From Eggerthella timonensis (GTDB lineage Bacteria > Actinomycetota > Coriobacteriia > Coriobacteriales > Eggerthellaceae): DNA of 64,000 nt. The DNA lies in assembly GCF_900184265.1 (NCBI RefSeq), contig NZ_FXXA01000002.1, positions 1,572,918-1,636,917 on the forward strand, read 5' to 3'. The translations under genes were made by a program, and so were the position numbers. The notes under the pieces are model-generated. The model saw nothing but the letters and a program-made list of their open reading frames with translations. It had not been told where the DNA came from and did no database searches. The first letter of the stretch is position 1, and every line of letters starts with the position of its first letter. Shown piece by piece: positions 26,338 through 35,348 of this stretch.

Positions 26338-27513
26338 CTACTTCACCACGCGGACGCGACGGACGCCGTCGATGGCGGCCAGGCGGTCGATGGCGTCGTC
26401 GGGATGGCCCGGGGTGCCGGCATCGAGGTCGAGCATCGTGTAGGCGTTGTCGCCGCGCGACTTGTTGGCCATGTTCTCGATGTTCACGCCGGCGTCGCCG
26501 AACACGTTCGTGATGCGGGCGATGGCGTTCGGCACGTTGGCGTGCAGCACGGCCACGCGGCGCAGACCGTCGGGCACGGGGCCCATGTCGCAGGCGGGAT
26601 AGTTCACGGAGTTCGCGATGTTGCCGTTCTCCAGGTAGTCCATGAGCTCGCGCACGGCCATCATGGCGCAGTTGTCCTCGGCCTCGGCGGTGGAAGCGCC
26701 CAGGTGGGGCAGCACGATGGAGCCTTCCATCCGCATGACGGCGGGGTTCGCGAAATCGGTGATGTAGGCGTGCACCTTGCCGGAAGCCAGCGCGGCGGCC
26801 ATCGCCTCGTCGTTCACGAGCGTGTCGCGCGAGAAGTTAAGGAACACGGCCCCATCCTTCATGAGCGAGCAGGCGCGCTCGTCGACCATGCCGATCGTGC
26901 CTTCCATGGCCGGCACGTGGATGGTCATGTAGTCGCAGGTGCGGAGGATGTCGTCGAGGTTCGTCACGTGGTGGACGGCGCTCGAGATGCGCCACGCGGC
27001 GCCTACCGACACGTACGGATCGTAGCCGTACACGTCCATGCCCAGCTCGACGGCGATGTTGGCCACTTCGGCGCCGATGGCGCCCAAGCCGATGACGCCC
27101 AGCTTCTTGCCTTTGACCTCGCGCCCGGCGAACGCCTTCTTCGCCTTCTCGGCCGCTTTCGCGATATTCGGGTCGTCGGCGTTGTCGCGGCACCAGGCGA
27201 TGCCGCCGGCGATGTCGCGGCTGCCCAGCATGAGGGCGCACACCACGAGCTCCTTCACGGCGTTCGCGTTCGCGCCGGGGGTGTTGAACACCACGATGCC
27301 CTCCTCGGCGCAGCGGTCGAGCGGGATGTTGTTCACGCCGGCGCCGGCACGGGCGATGGCCAGCAGGCTTTCCGGGAACACGGTGTCGTGCAGGGCGGCG
27401 CTGCGTACCAAAACGCCCTCGGCCTGGTCGAGGGCGTCGACGAGCTCGTATTCGTCGGTGAAGAGGTCGGTGCCGTACGCCGAGATGTTGTTGAGGCAGT
27501 GGATGTTGCGCAT
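26338..27513 (-). CDS. serA: D-3-phosphoglycerate dehydrogenase
   Basis: First enzyme of serine synthesis, oxidising 3-phosphoglycerate with NAD. 391 residues with substrate domain, Rossmann domain (GVIGLGAIGAEVA near 138-150) and a C-terminal ACT-type domain (from about 318, VLHANVPNAIARITNVFGDAGVNIENM). The catalytic Arg is in NFSRDTLV and the His in LPHLGAST. The position that carries the catalytic Glu in E. coli SerA reads DFANPAV here, without an obvious Glu. It could reflect an alignment shift in this short SerA subgroup. GGAGACCTC precedes ATG 27513. Confidence 0.88.
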   Translation of the reverse strand: MRNIHCLNNISAYGTDLFTDEYELVDALDQAEGVLVRSAALHDTVFPESLLAIARAGAGVNNIPLDRCAEEGIVVFNTPGANANAVKELVVCALMLGSRDIAGGIAWCRDNADDPNIAKAAEKAKKAFAGREVKGKKLGVIGLGAIGAEVANIAVELGMDVYGYDPYVSVGAAWRISSAVHHVTNLDDILRTCDYMTIHVPAMEGTIGMVDERACSLMKDGAVFLNFSRDTLVNDEAMAAALASGKVHAYITDFANPAVMRMEGSIVLPHLGASTAEAEDNCAMMAVRELMDYLENGNIANSVNYPACDMGPVPDGLRRVAVLHANVPNAIARITNVFGDAGVNIENMANKSRGDNAYTMLDLDAGTPGHPDDAIDRLAAIDGVRRVRVVK

Positions 27514-27626
27514 GAGGTCTCCTTCGAGGATGGCGGGCGGCTCCGTCGGTGCGCGGCTCGTCGCCGGTTCTTGCTACATCCTCTTATAGTGCTCAGGTCG
27601 CAACCTGTTGTCAACTACCGTTCAGC

Positions 27627-27660
27627 GGGTGCGCACTTTATCTCGGTAAAGCGCGCACCC
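27627..27660. other. Hairpin between bfr and serA
   Basis: GGGTGCGC and GCGCACCC plus inner CTTTA/TAAAG form a long stem around TCTCGG. It lies between the bfr stop and serA start (both minus strand). No T-run; it may act as a weak terminator or leader structure. Confidence 0.5.
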
Positions 27661-27684
27661 GGCTCGCGCCTCATGCAGGCAAGG

Positions 27685-28149
27685 CTAGTTCTGCGTGGAA
27701 AGGAAGGTGGGCAGCGTCATCTGCTCGATCTGGTCCTGCAGCTCTTCCAGCTCGTCGACGTGCTCGTCCTCGTCGCGCAAGATCTCGGTCAACAGGTCGC
27801 GCGTGGCGTAGTCGAGCACCTGCCCGGCCAGTACGATGGCTTCGTTGTACATCTTGACCGCTTCGAGCTCCAGCTCGTGGTCGTTGTTCACCTGTTGGGG
27901 GATCTCGCCGCCGATGTGCATCTCGTTGAGGTGCGACACGATGGGCGTGCCTTCGAGGAACAGGATGCGCTCGATGAGGCGCTCGGCATGCTTCATCTCG
28001 GTGATGGCGCGCTTCTTGAAGCTCTCGCTCAGGCGGCCGTACCCCCAGTCCTCGGCCATTTCGGCGTGGACGAAGTATTGGTTGATCGAGGTCAGCTCGC
28101 TCGCGAGCAGGTCGTTCAGCGCATTGACGAGTTCTTGGTTACCCTTCAT
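27685..28149 (-). CDS. bfr: Bacterioferritin
   Basis: Iron-storage protein that forms a 24-mer shell and oxidises ferrous iron. 154 residues, as expected. All ferroxidase ligands are at canonical numbers: E18, E51, H54, E94, E127 and H130. Met52, the haem ligand at the dimer interface, is present (TEMKHAERL). AAGGAGC precedes ATG 28149. Likely monocistronic, upstream -10-like TAGTAT at 28179-28174 on the minus strand. With the flavodiiron protein it forms an oxidative-stress defence neighbourhood. Confidence 0.95.
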   Translation of the reverse strand: MKGNQELVNALNDLLASELTSINQYFVHAEMAEDWGYGRLSESFKKRAITEMKHAERLIERILFLEGTPIVSHLNEMHIGGEIPQQVNNDHELELEAVKMYNEAIVLAGQVLDYATRDLLTEILRDEDEHVDELEELQDQIEQMTLPTFLSTQN

Positions 28150-28844
28150 GGCAGTGCTCCTTCCAAAGGCACGATACTAGGGAGGATCAGCCCTTCGGGG
28201 ATCCTCGACGCCTCATTGTAGGGATGAAGATGAGGGGCGACGTCCGGTTACGCGAAGCGTCGCCGTCCCGTCGCCGTCCCGTCAAGATCGCGAGGGCGAG
28301 GGGTGGAACGGTGGCATCGGGGTGTCCTTCGACTGCGCAGGCTCGCGACGCCTCCACCCAGGACGGCGGCATCTTGCGTATCCTGGATGGTTACCGTGCA
28401 TCTCGCGAGCCGCGGCCGTTTTCGGCGGCGGAAGGCACGTTTCAAGCGGAGATTCCGAGGTGTGTGATTTTGCCGGAGCAAGCATCCGTTCCTCATCGAA
28501 GCGGGGTATGCCTGGTCGATCGTATTCGGGTTCGCGTTCCTTGCCCGGTATGCCCAAGAAAAAGTCACACGCCTCGCGATTCTGCCATTTTGAGGCCGGT
28601 CGGCGCCGAATCGCTCCATTCTGTTCCAAAAAGGGGCTGTCTCAGAGGGGCGGTTCGGCAACGGGATCCGCGGCATCGCGGTACGCTCGAGGAGATGCCG
28701 TCGCGCCGTCGATCGCTGCAAACCTGCCCGTCGCAAGCTCCCGTCGCCGTGCCGTTTTTTGAAGACCGTGCGGAAGGCGACCGGGGGATTTGACTCGTGT
28801 GCTAGAATTAACGGCTGGCAAAAGCACCAACGGAAGGGACGTAT
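28150..28844. other. 695-base region without a recognised gene
   Basis: Long open frames exist on both strands but none resembles a known family or has convincing start signals. A hairpin GAGGATC...GATCCTC is at 28182-28206. The rest has lower GC than neighbours in parts. Near the right end TAGAAT (28803-28808) is a candidate -10 for yebC. It could be decayed or a dispersed non-coding element. Confidence 0.4.
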
Positions 28845-29645
28845 ATGTCAGGGCACTCAAAGTGGGCTACCACGAAACATCGCAAGGCGGCGCAGGACGC
28901 GAAGCGCTCGGCCTTGTTTTCCAAGCTGTCGCGCAACATCACGGTGGCTGCGAAAGAGGGCGGCGACCCGAATCCCGACAACAACGCATCGCTTGCGGCC
29001 GCTATCGAGAAGGCCAAGGGCTACTCCCTGCCGAAGGATAAGATCAAAGTCGCCATCGACAAGGCATTCGGCACCGGCAAGGATGCCGCGAACTACGAGA
29101 CCGTCGTGTACGAGGGCTACGGCCCGGCCGGCGTCGCCGTGCTGTGCGAGGCGCTGACCGACAACCGCAACCGCACCGCCGCCGACGTGCGCGCGGCGTT
29201 CAGCCATGCGGGAGGCAACCTGGGCACGTCCGGCTCCGTCTCGTTCCAGTTCGAGCGCAAGGGCCAGATCATGGTTCCCAAGGAAGTCGAGACCGGCGAC
29301 AAGAAGAACCCGGTGAAGCCGAACGGCGCCGCGGCCGACGAGGAAGAGTTCATGCTCGCCGTCGCCGAGGCGGGCGGCGACGACTACGAGGACGCTGAGG
29401 ACGAGTGGATCGTCTACACGAGCCCCTCCGACCTCATGGCCGTGAAGAAGGCGCTCGAGGAAGCCGACGTCGCCACGAAGGGCGCCGAGATGACCATGGT
29501 GCCCACCACTCCGGCGACGGTGAGCGTCTCCGACGCGAAGAAGGTCATGCGCCTCATCGATCGCCTCGAAGAGCTCGAAGACCTCCAGAATGTCTACCAC
29601 GTGATGGACATCACCGACGAGATCGCCGAAGCCCTGGACGAGTAG
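28845..29645 (+). CDS. yebC: YebC/PmpR-family transcriptional/translation regulator
   Basis: 266-residue member of the TACO1/YebC family, which acts as DNA-binding regulator in some bacteria and helps ribosomes at proline stretches in others. The N-terminus MSGHSKWATTKHRKAAQD is diagnostic; further family blocks are NPDNNASLAAAIEKAKGYSLPKD and YEGYGPAGVA. Somewhat longer than the usual 240-250 residues because of an acidic insert around 155-185. ATG 28845 has GGAAGGGACG upstream. A clear terminator follows, separating it from the fusion gene. Confidence 0.95.
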   Translation: MSGHSKWATTKHRKAAQDAKRSALFSKLSRNITVAAKEGGDPNPDNNASLAAAIEKAKGYSLPKDKIKVAIDKAFGTGKDAANYETVVYEGYGPAGVAVLCEALTDNRNRTAADVRAAFSHAGGNLGTSGSVSFQFERKGQIMVPKEVETGDKKNPVKPNGAAADEEEFMLAVAEAGGDDYEDAEDEWIVYTSPSDLMAVKKALEEADVATKGAEMTMVPTTPATVSVSDAKKVMRLIDRLEELEDLQNVYHVMDITDEIAEALDE

Positions 29646-29670
29646 CGGGTTCGGAACAGCCCCGGAACGC

Positions 29671-29709
29671 AAAACCGCCGCAAGCCTCCTGCTTGCGGCG
29701 GTTTTTCGC
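29671..29709 (+). terminator. Rho-independent terminator after yebC
   Basis: 14-bp perfect arms (AAAACCGCCGCAAG 29671-29684, complement 29692-29705) and a run of five T residues. Confidence 0.85.
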
Positions 29710-29910
29710 GTTCGGGAAGCGGTCGTCCCGCATGAAGCATTCTGGATCGGTTCTTTTTCTTGATGCGGGGGCCTACGCGGTCGACGCGGCCCAAGGCATC
29801 GCTCGGCCTTAGACGTTTTGGGCGCGACGCTTTCGTGTATAATGGTGCGTTACTCGCTTGTTACATTGACCGCGCCTTTCCGCGCGACGGGGGATACAGG
29901 AAGAACGAAC

Positions 29911-31902
29911 ATGCTGGAAGCGCTCGCGCGTCTTTTCTCGTACATCGTGCAGCCGTGCTACGACCTGACGGGAAACTGGTGGATGGCTATTTTGCTGTTC
30001 ACCGTCATCATCAAGATCGTTCTGATGCCGCTGTCGCTGTGGTGCCAGTGGAACAGCATCGTCATGGTCGAGGTCATGCCTGAGCTCAACCGCATCAAGG
30101 TGAAGTACTTCGGCGACGCTGAGGCTATCGGCGAGAAGCAGACCGAGCTGAACAAAAAGCATCATTACCATCCGCTTCTCTCGCTCATCCCGCTTGCGGC
30201 GCAGATCCTCGTCCTGTTCGGGTTGGTGGAGGTGATCCACGGCATCACCGACCACGGCGCTCCGGGAACCGAGTTCTTGGGCATGGTGCCCATCGAAGAC
30301 GGAGGGCTTTCGTGGATCATGCCGCTGTTGGCGGGTCTGTCGGCCGTGGCGATGGGCTTCGCGCAGAACCGCATCAACCCCTTGCAGCGCGAGCAGTCCA
30401 AGATGGAGAAGAACACCACCAACGGCCTTTCCATCGTCTTGTCCCTCGTCCTGGGCGTGTACGTGGCCGCCGGCATGGCTTTCTACTGGATATGCTCGAA
30501 TCTGATGGCCATCGTCGTGCAGGCGCTGTGCAACCTGATCATCCGACCTGAGAAGTATATCGACTATGCCGAACTCGCTGCAAGTCGTGTGGAGCTGGAC
30601 GAACTCAACGCTTTCACGGCGCGCAAAATGCCTTGGTACAAGCGCGATCCGTTGGCGAAGCGCGAGAAGGAGGACTACAGGCGCTTCGTGAGCGTGGTCG
30701 GCAAGCATATCGTTTTCTATTCTGAGCGTAGCGGCTTCTACAAGTACTTCCAAGGCGCTATCGAATGGTTGTTGGCCAACTCCGACGTGAGCATCCATTA
30801 CGTTACCAGCGATCCCAACGATCAGGTGTTCGGGTTGCATGAGGCTAACCCCCGCATCGTACCGTACTATATCGGCGACAAACGCCTGATCACGCTCATG
30901 ATGAAGCTCGATTGCGACGTGGCCGTGATGACATTGGACGATCTGGAGAACTTCTACATCAAGCGCTCGTACATTCGCAAGGACATTGAGTACGTATACG
31001 CGTTCCATCATATGACGTCCACGCATCTGGTGTGCACGAAGGAGGCCTTCGACCATTACGATACTGTTCTGTGCGTCGGCCCACATCAGAAGGCGGAGCT
31101 TGAACGGGTTGAGGAGATGCGGGGGCTTCCCAAGCGCAACCTCGTAGAATGCGGCTATGATCTGCTTGATCGACAGATCGAGGCCTACGAGTCGCGCAAG
31201 GCTGAGAAAGCCGGCGACCCTGCAAGGTCGAAGCGCCCCGCCGTCCTCATCGCTCCCTCGTGGCAGGAGGACTGTCTGCTCGATCTGTGTGCCGACGAAG
31301 TCATCGAGCCTTTGCTGGGACGTGGATACAGCGTGATCGTGCGCCCGCACCCCGAGTACACCAAGCGTTACCGCGCGCGGTGGGAGTCGCTGCAGCAACG
31401 CTATGCCTCGTGGTCGCGCGACGACCTTTACTTCGAACAGGATTTCAGTACGTCCGATTCCATCTACGATGCCGACGTGCTGGTCACCGACTGGTCTTCG
31501 ATCGCGTGCGAATATTCGTTCACCACCATGAAGCCGTGCGTGTTTGTGGACACTCCCATGAAGACGACCAACTCTGATTGGCAGGAGCTGGGGATCGAGC
31601 CCACCGATATAGCCATTCGCAACCAGATCGGCGCGTCGTTAGCCGTGGAGGAGCTGTCTCGATTGGGCGATGTCGTGGAGGATATGATCTCTCGTCCCGA
31701 AACGTGGCGAAACCGCATCGAGGAGGTGCGCTCACGCATGATCTACCACAGTGGTCACGGTGCAGAGGCTGCCGGAGCGTATCTGCTCGATCGCATGTTG
31801 GCAAAGCAGGGTGGTAGGGCTGACGAGGCCGGCATCGACTTCCAGACAGACCGGGTTGGCGAAGCTGATTGGGTCTTCGAGGAGGTGTGTCATGGTGAAT
31901 AG
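29911..31902 (+). CDS. YidC/Oxa1-like membrane domain fused to CDP-glycerol glycerophosphotransferase-like domain
   Basis: 663-residue fusion. Residues 1 to about 215 resemble the YidC/Oxa1 insertase core: MLEALARLFSYIVQPCYDLTGNWWMAILLFTVIIKIVLMPLS is an actinobacterial YidC-type start, followed by a cytoplasmic hairpin and further membrane segments (to about 210). Residues from about 265 to 640 are a soluble domain of the TagB/TagF type, which adds glycerol phosphate units to teichoic-acid-like polymers: APSWQEDCLLDL, RPHPEYTKRY and ADVLVTDWSSIACEYSF are its marks. ATG 29911 follows GGAAGAACGAAC. The stop overlaps the start of the next gene, a membrane sulfatase, so they act together, probably in making an anionic glycopolymer. 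Confidence 0.85.
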   Translation: MLEALARLFSYIVQPCYDLTGNWWMAILLFTVIIKIVLMPLSLWCQWNSIVMVEVMPELNRIKVKYFGDAEAIGEKQTELNKKHHYHPLLSLIPLAAQILVLFGLVEVIHGITDHGAPGTEFLGMVPIEDGGLSWIMPLLAGLSAVAMGFAQNRINPLQREQSKMEKNTTNGLSIVLSLVLGVYVAAGMAFYWICSNLMAIVVQALCNLIIRPEKYIDYAELAASRVELDELNAFTARKMPWYKRDPLAKREKEDYRRFVSVVGKHIVFYSERSGFYKYFQGAIEWLLANSDVSIHYVTSDPNDQVFGLHEANPRIVPYYIGDKRLITLMMKLDCDVAVMTLDDLENFYIKRSYIRKDIEYVYAFHHMTSTHLVCTKEAFDHYDTVLCVGPHQKAELERVEEMRGLPKRNLVECGYDLLDRQIEAYESRKAEKAGDPARSKRPAVLIAPSWQEDCLLDLCADEVIEPLLGRGYSVIVRPHPEYTKRYRARWESLQQRYASWSRDDLYFEQDFSTSDSIYDADVLVTDWSSIACEYSFTTMKPCVFVDTPMKTTNSDWQELGIEPTDIAIRNQIGASLAVEELSRLGDVVEDMISRPETWRNRIEEVRSRMIYHSGHGAEAAGAYLLDRMLAKQGGRADEAGIDFQTDRVGEADWVFEEVCHGE

Positions 31903-33970
31903 CAGTCTGCCGCGCTTTACCGCGCGTGTCGGTCTTGCGGCGTCCGACATTGCGTTCCCTCTAATGATTGCCGGTGCTTTGACGCTCGGTTTCGCCCCGC
32001 CGGCCTATGCCTACGTCGATCCTTCCGTCATGACCTACACCATTCAGGCTCTTGCGGGCGTCGCGGTGGCGCTTTCGGCTGTACTCGGTGTCGTTTGGCG
32101 CCGGGTGCGCAAGCACTTGCTGCGGATCCTGCGCATCGACGAGAACGAGGGAAAACAGGTTGAAAGCGCGGTGCACGCGCTCGATCCTCTTGCGTTCGAT
32201 TACCGAGACCGCCTCGATAGGGCGGAATCGGAAGCGCGCAGGATGAAGGCCAAGCAAGCGTCGAACAAGCCTGAGACGCTGTGCTGGCGTGCGCGCTTCC
32301 TGTTCTCGCTGGTGGCTTCGCTGATGCTGGTCTACACTTTCGCGGTGGTGGCTCCGCTGGAAATCGTCGCCAGCAGCGTTAACAGCCTGCTTTTCACGGT
32401 GACGGACGTCTGGGTTCCCTTCGCCGTCGTCGGGCTCGCGGGCACTGTCGTGCTAGCCTTAGCGTTGTCGCTGTTGCGGGGAAGGGCGTTCAACGTGTGC
32501 TTCGCGGTTGTGGCGGCCGTGGGCGTGGCCGGCTTTGTGCAGGCCCTGTTCCTGAACGGATCGCTTCCCGCAGCCGACGGCACGCAGGTGGTTTGGGACG
32601 ACTACACCACGGCCACCGTGGTGAGCGCCGTCGTGTGGATCGTCCTCATCGGGTCGGCGGTGTTCCTGTCGCTGAGGAAGTCGCTGGCGTTCAAGGGCAC
32701 GGCCGCCGCGCTGTGCCTGGTGGGCGTCGTCGCGCAATCGGTGAGCCTGGGAGTCCTGCTCACCGCGCCGGCGCCCGACGGCCTACCCCCTGTCGCGGCG
32801 AGGCACTCCGTCACCACCGACGGCGTCTCGGAGGTTTCGTCGAACGGCAACATAATCATGTTCGTACTGGATACGTACGACACGCTGTTTTTGGAGGAGG
32901 GCCTGGAGGAAGAGCCCGGCTGCCTCGACGAGTTCACCGGGTTCACCTGGTTCGACAACTCCACAGGCTCGATGATCCCCACGCGCTACGCCATGGCCTC
33001 GATTCTGACGGGGCGCGCTCTCGACGAGGACGACAAGGGCTTCTCCACGTCGTTGATCATCGACTGGTACGAGCAGCATGGCCTGATCGACGACATCAAC
33101 GCGCAGGGATACGAGACGTGCTTGTATGCCACCGACATCAACGATGCCATCGGCTCCCTGTCCGATCGGGTGGAGAACATCAAGCTTCGCGAGAACCGGC
33201 TGGACTATCCGTCGGCGGTTGCGATGCTGGTGAAGTGTTCGCTGTACCGCGATCTGCCTTGGGCGCTGAAGCCGCCGTTCTGGTTCTACACCGACGAGGT
33301 GAACAGCGCCGCGCTGGGAAGCGGTGCCGAGAGCGCCGTGAACGCGCTGTGGACCATGGACGACGCGCGCTACTACGCTACTCTCAAAGAGCAGGGACTG
33401 AGCGCCGCCGACCTCGATGGGAAGGGGAGCTTCCGCGTCATACACCTGGCAGGTCCCCATCCGCCGTACACGTTGAACCGCAATGCCGAGACGGTGGAGG
33501 GCGGAACCGGCGCCATCGAGCAAGGGCTCGGCTCCCTCCATATCGTGAGCGAGTACCTTGAGGAGCTTAAGCGGCTGGGCTTGTACGACGAAGCCACCAT
33601 CGTGGTGACCGCTGACCATGGCGAGTGGTACATCGCTGAAGACATAGTGCGTCCGACAAGCCCCATCATGCTGGTGAAGCCTTCGACGCAGCCGTACGGC
33701 TCGGACGAGCCCGTGAAGCGCTCTTCGGTGCCTACGGGGCACGTCGATCTCGCGGCTACGCTGCTCGAAGCCGCCGGGGGCGATGCCTCCGCATACGGCG
33801 GGATGAGCGTGTTTGACGTGCCCGACGCTCCGCGCATCCGCTACTACAACGCCTCGTCGGTGGTGGGTCCCGAGCACGTGTACACGTCCATCATTCAGTG
33901 GGAGATCGAGGGCGATGCGATGAACTGGGACGATTGGCGCGAAACCGGTGTGAAATGGCCCATCGGCTGA
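31892..33970 (+). CDS. Membrane sulfatase / LTA-synthase-like phosphotransferase
   Basis: 692-residue membrane protein of the alkaline phosphatase superfamily. N-terminal segments include a YVDPS motif (41-45) like the YIDPG motif of small membrane proteins near polymer genes, then helices to about 290. The extracytoplasmic catalytic domain begins near 320: IIMFVLDTYD (D327 as metal ligand), a Ser/Thr-rich nucleophile region STGSMIPTRYAMASILTGR, and the C-terminal metal pair in TADHGEW. ATG 31892 overlaps the fusion gene by 11 bases with GGAGGT before it. Likely transfers or removes phosphoglycerol/phosphoethanolamine groups on the polymer; exact reaction unknown. Confidence 0.85.
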   Translation: MVNSSLPRFTARVGLAASDIAFPLMIAGALTLGFAPPAYAYVDPSVMTYTIQALAGVAVALSAVLGVVWRRVRKHLLRILRIDENEGKQVESAVHALDPLAFDYRDRLDRAESEARRMKAKQASNKPETLCWRARFLFSLVASLMLVYTFAVVAPLEIVASSVNSLLFTVTDVWVPFAVVGLAGTVVLALALSLLRGRAFNVCFAVVAAVGVAGFVQALFLNGSLPAADGTQVVWDDYTTATVVSAVVWIVLIGSAVFLSLRKSLAFKGTAAALCLVGVVAQSVSLGVLLTAPAPDGLPPVAARHSVTTDGVSEVSSNGNIIMFVLDTYDTLFLEEGLEEEPGCLDEFTGFTWFDNSTGSMIPTRYAMASILTGRALDEDDKGFSTSLIIDWYEQHGLIDDINAQGYETCLYATDINDAIGSLSDRVENIKLRENRLDYPSAVAMLVKCSLYRDLPWALKPPFWFYTDEVNSAALGSGAESAVNALWTMDDARYYATLKEQGLSAADLDGKGSFRVIHLAGPHPPYTLNRNAETVEGGTGAIEQGLGSLHIVSEYLEELKRLGLYDEATIVVTADHGEWYIAEDIVRPTSPIMLVKPSTQPYGSDEPVKRSSVPTGHVDLAATLLEAAGGDASAYGGMSVFDVPDAPRIRYYNASSVVGPEHVYTSIIQWEIEGDAMNWDDWRETGVKWPIG

Positions 33971-34054
33971 TCGCGCCGCGCCGCTTCCGCCGTCGGCCTC
34001 TGACGAGGCTGTGAAAAAGCGCGTCTTCCGAGGGCTGACTCCGAGGCTTTGTGC

Positions 34055-34079
34055 TAGGATGTGAACGAACAAACGTTTG
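34055..34079 (+). promoter_or_regulatory. Promoter with LexA-type SOS box before ruvC
   Basis: TAGGAT (34055-34060) is followed by CGAACAAACGTTTG (34066-34079), which matches 13 of 14 positions of the Gram-positive/actinobacterial LexA box CGAACRNRYGTTYC. LexA bound there would block initiation, so ruvCAB should be induced by DNA damage. Confidence 0.65.
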
Positions 34080-34132
34080 CAACCGAAACGCGGCCGCTGC
34101 AACACGCCCCGCGCGACGACGAGAAGGAACCG

Positions 34133-34711
34133 ATGACGCGCACCGAACGAACCATCCTAGGCATCGATCCCGGCCTGGCCAACACGGGCTGGGGCATCGT
34201 CGAGCAGCGCGGGCCGCGCCTCGCGTGCACGGCGTACGGCTGCGTGTCCACGGCGAAGGACCTGCCGCTGGCCCAGCGCCTGCGGAAGATCCACGAGCAG
34301 ATGGCCGCGGTGATCGCGCGGTTCGAACCGGCGTGCGTGGGCATCGAGACGGTGTGGTTCGGCGTGAACGTGCAGAGCGCGTTCGCCACGGGGCAGGCGC
34401 GCGGCGCGGCGCTCGTGGCCTGCGCCGAGCGCGACCTCGAGGTGCTCGAGTTCTCGCCCAGCCAGATCAAGCTGGCGGTGGTGGGCATGGGCTCGGCCGA
34501 GAAGGACCAGGTGCAGTACATGGTGCGCCAGCTGCTGGCGCTCGAGGACGTCCCGCGGCCCGACCACGCCGCCGACGCGCTGGCGGCCGCCATCTGCTAC
34601 ACCACCCACGAGGGCTTTGCGCGCCGCACGGGCGCGGCGTGCGCTGCCTACGACGTTCCCGATCGCGGCATTCTCGCGTGCGGTGCTTCCGCTGGAAAGG
34701 ATAGGCTATGA
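34133..34711 (+). CDS. ruvC: Holliday junction endodeoxyribonuclease RuvC
   Basis: Resolves Holliday junctions by symmetric cleavage. 192 residues from ATG 34133, with GAGAAGG before it; an in-frame start at 34061 would fall on the operator. The RNase H-like catalytic acids are in GIDPGLANTG (D12), the Glu in CVGIETVWF and the pair in RPDHAADALA. The stop overlaps ruvA by four bases. A C-terminal tail of about 25 residues beyond the usual end is present. Confidence 0.95.
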   Translation: MTRTERTILGIDPGLANTGWGIVEQRGPRLACTAYGCVSTAKDLPLAQRLRKIHEQMAAVIARFEPACVGIETVWFGVNVQSAFATGQARGAALVACAERDLEVLEFSPSQIKLAVVGMGSAEKDQVQYMVRQLLALEDVPRPDHAADALAAAICYTTHEGFARRTGAACAAYDVPDRGILACGASAGKDRL

Positions 34712-35301
34712 TCGCGTTTCTCAAAGGGGTGTTGGCGGCCAAGACGGCCACGACCGCCTTCATCGAGGTGAACGGCGTGGGCTACGCCGTGGGCATGTCC
34801 CAGGCCAGCCTGTCGAAGCTGCCCGAGGCGGGCGCGGCGGTGGAGGTGCACACGTTCCTCCAGGTGCGCGACGACGGACTGTCGTTGTTCGGCTTCCTCA
34901 CGCTGGAAGAGAAAGCGCTGTTCGAGCGGCTCATCGGCGTGGGCGGCGTGGGGCCGAAGGTGGCGCTCGCCGCGCTGTCGGCGTTCTCGCCCGCGGGCCT
35001 CGTGGCCGCCGTGCAGGCGCAGGACGTGGCCGCGGTGCAGCGCATTCCCGGCGTGGGCAAGAAGACGGCCTCGCGCATCATCCTCGAGCTGAAGGGCTCG
35101 TTCGACGAGGGCCTGGCGGGCCTGTTCGACGAGGCGGTGCCCGCAGTCGCGTCGGCGGCGAACCTCGCGGGCACGCGGGAGGCGCTGCTGTCGATGGGCT
35201 TCACGTCCGAGGAGGCGGACGTCGCGCTCAAGGGCGCTCCCGAAGGCGCGGCCGAAAGCGTGCTGCTACAATATGCGCTGAAGCGATTAGGGACGAACTA
35301 G
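34708..35301 (+). CDS. ruvA: Holliday junction branch migration protein RuvA
   Basis: Tetrameric junction-binding subunit that loads RuvB. 197 residues: OB-fold N-terminal domain (MIAFLKGVLAAKTATTAFIEVNGVGYAV), helix-hairpin-helix motifs (LIGVGGVGPKVALAALS and IPGVGKKTASRIILELKG), and a C-terminal RuvB-binding domain (AREALLSMGFTSEEADVAL-like). ATGA overlap with ruvC implies coupled translation. Confidence 0.95.
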   Translation: MIAFLKGVLAAKTATTAFIEVNGVGYAVGMSQASLSKLPEAGAAVEVHTFLQVRDDGLSLFGFLTLEEKALFERLIGVGGVGPKVALAALSAFSPAGLVAAVQAQDVAAVQRIPGVGKKTASRIILELKGSFDEGLAGLFDEAVPAVASAANLAGTREALLSMGFTSEEADVALKGAPEGAAESVLLQYALKRLGTN

Positions 35302-35348
35302 GCGAAGCCGGGCGGCGCCGCGCGCGCCGTCGGGACGGATAGGCGGCT

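Noticed and set aside
28224-28793. 189-codon plus-strand frame in the bfr-yebC gap
   Set aside because: No family resemblance, poor start signals, and an equally long frame on the other strand.
34061-34132. Earlier ruvC start at 34061
   Set aside because: It falls on the SOS box and lacks a ribosome binding site; ATG 34133 has one.
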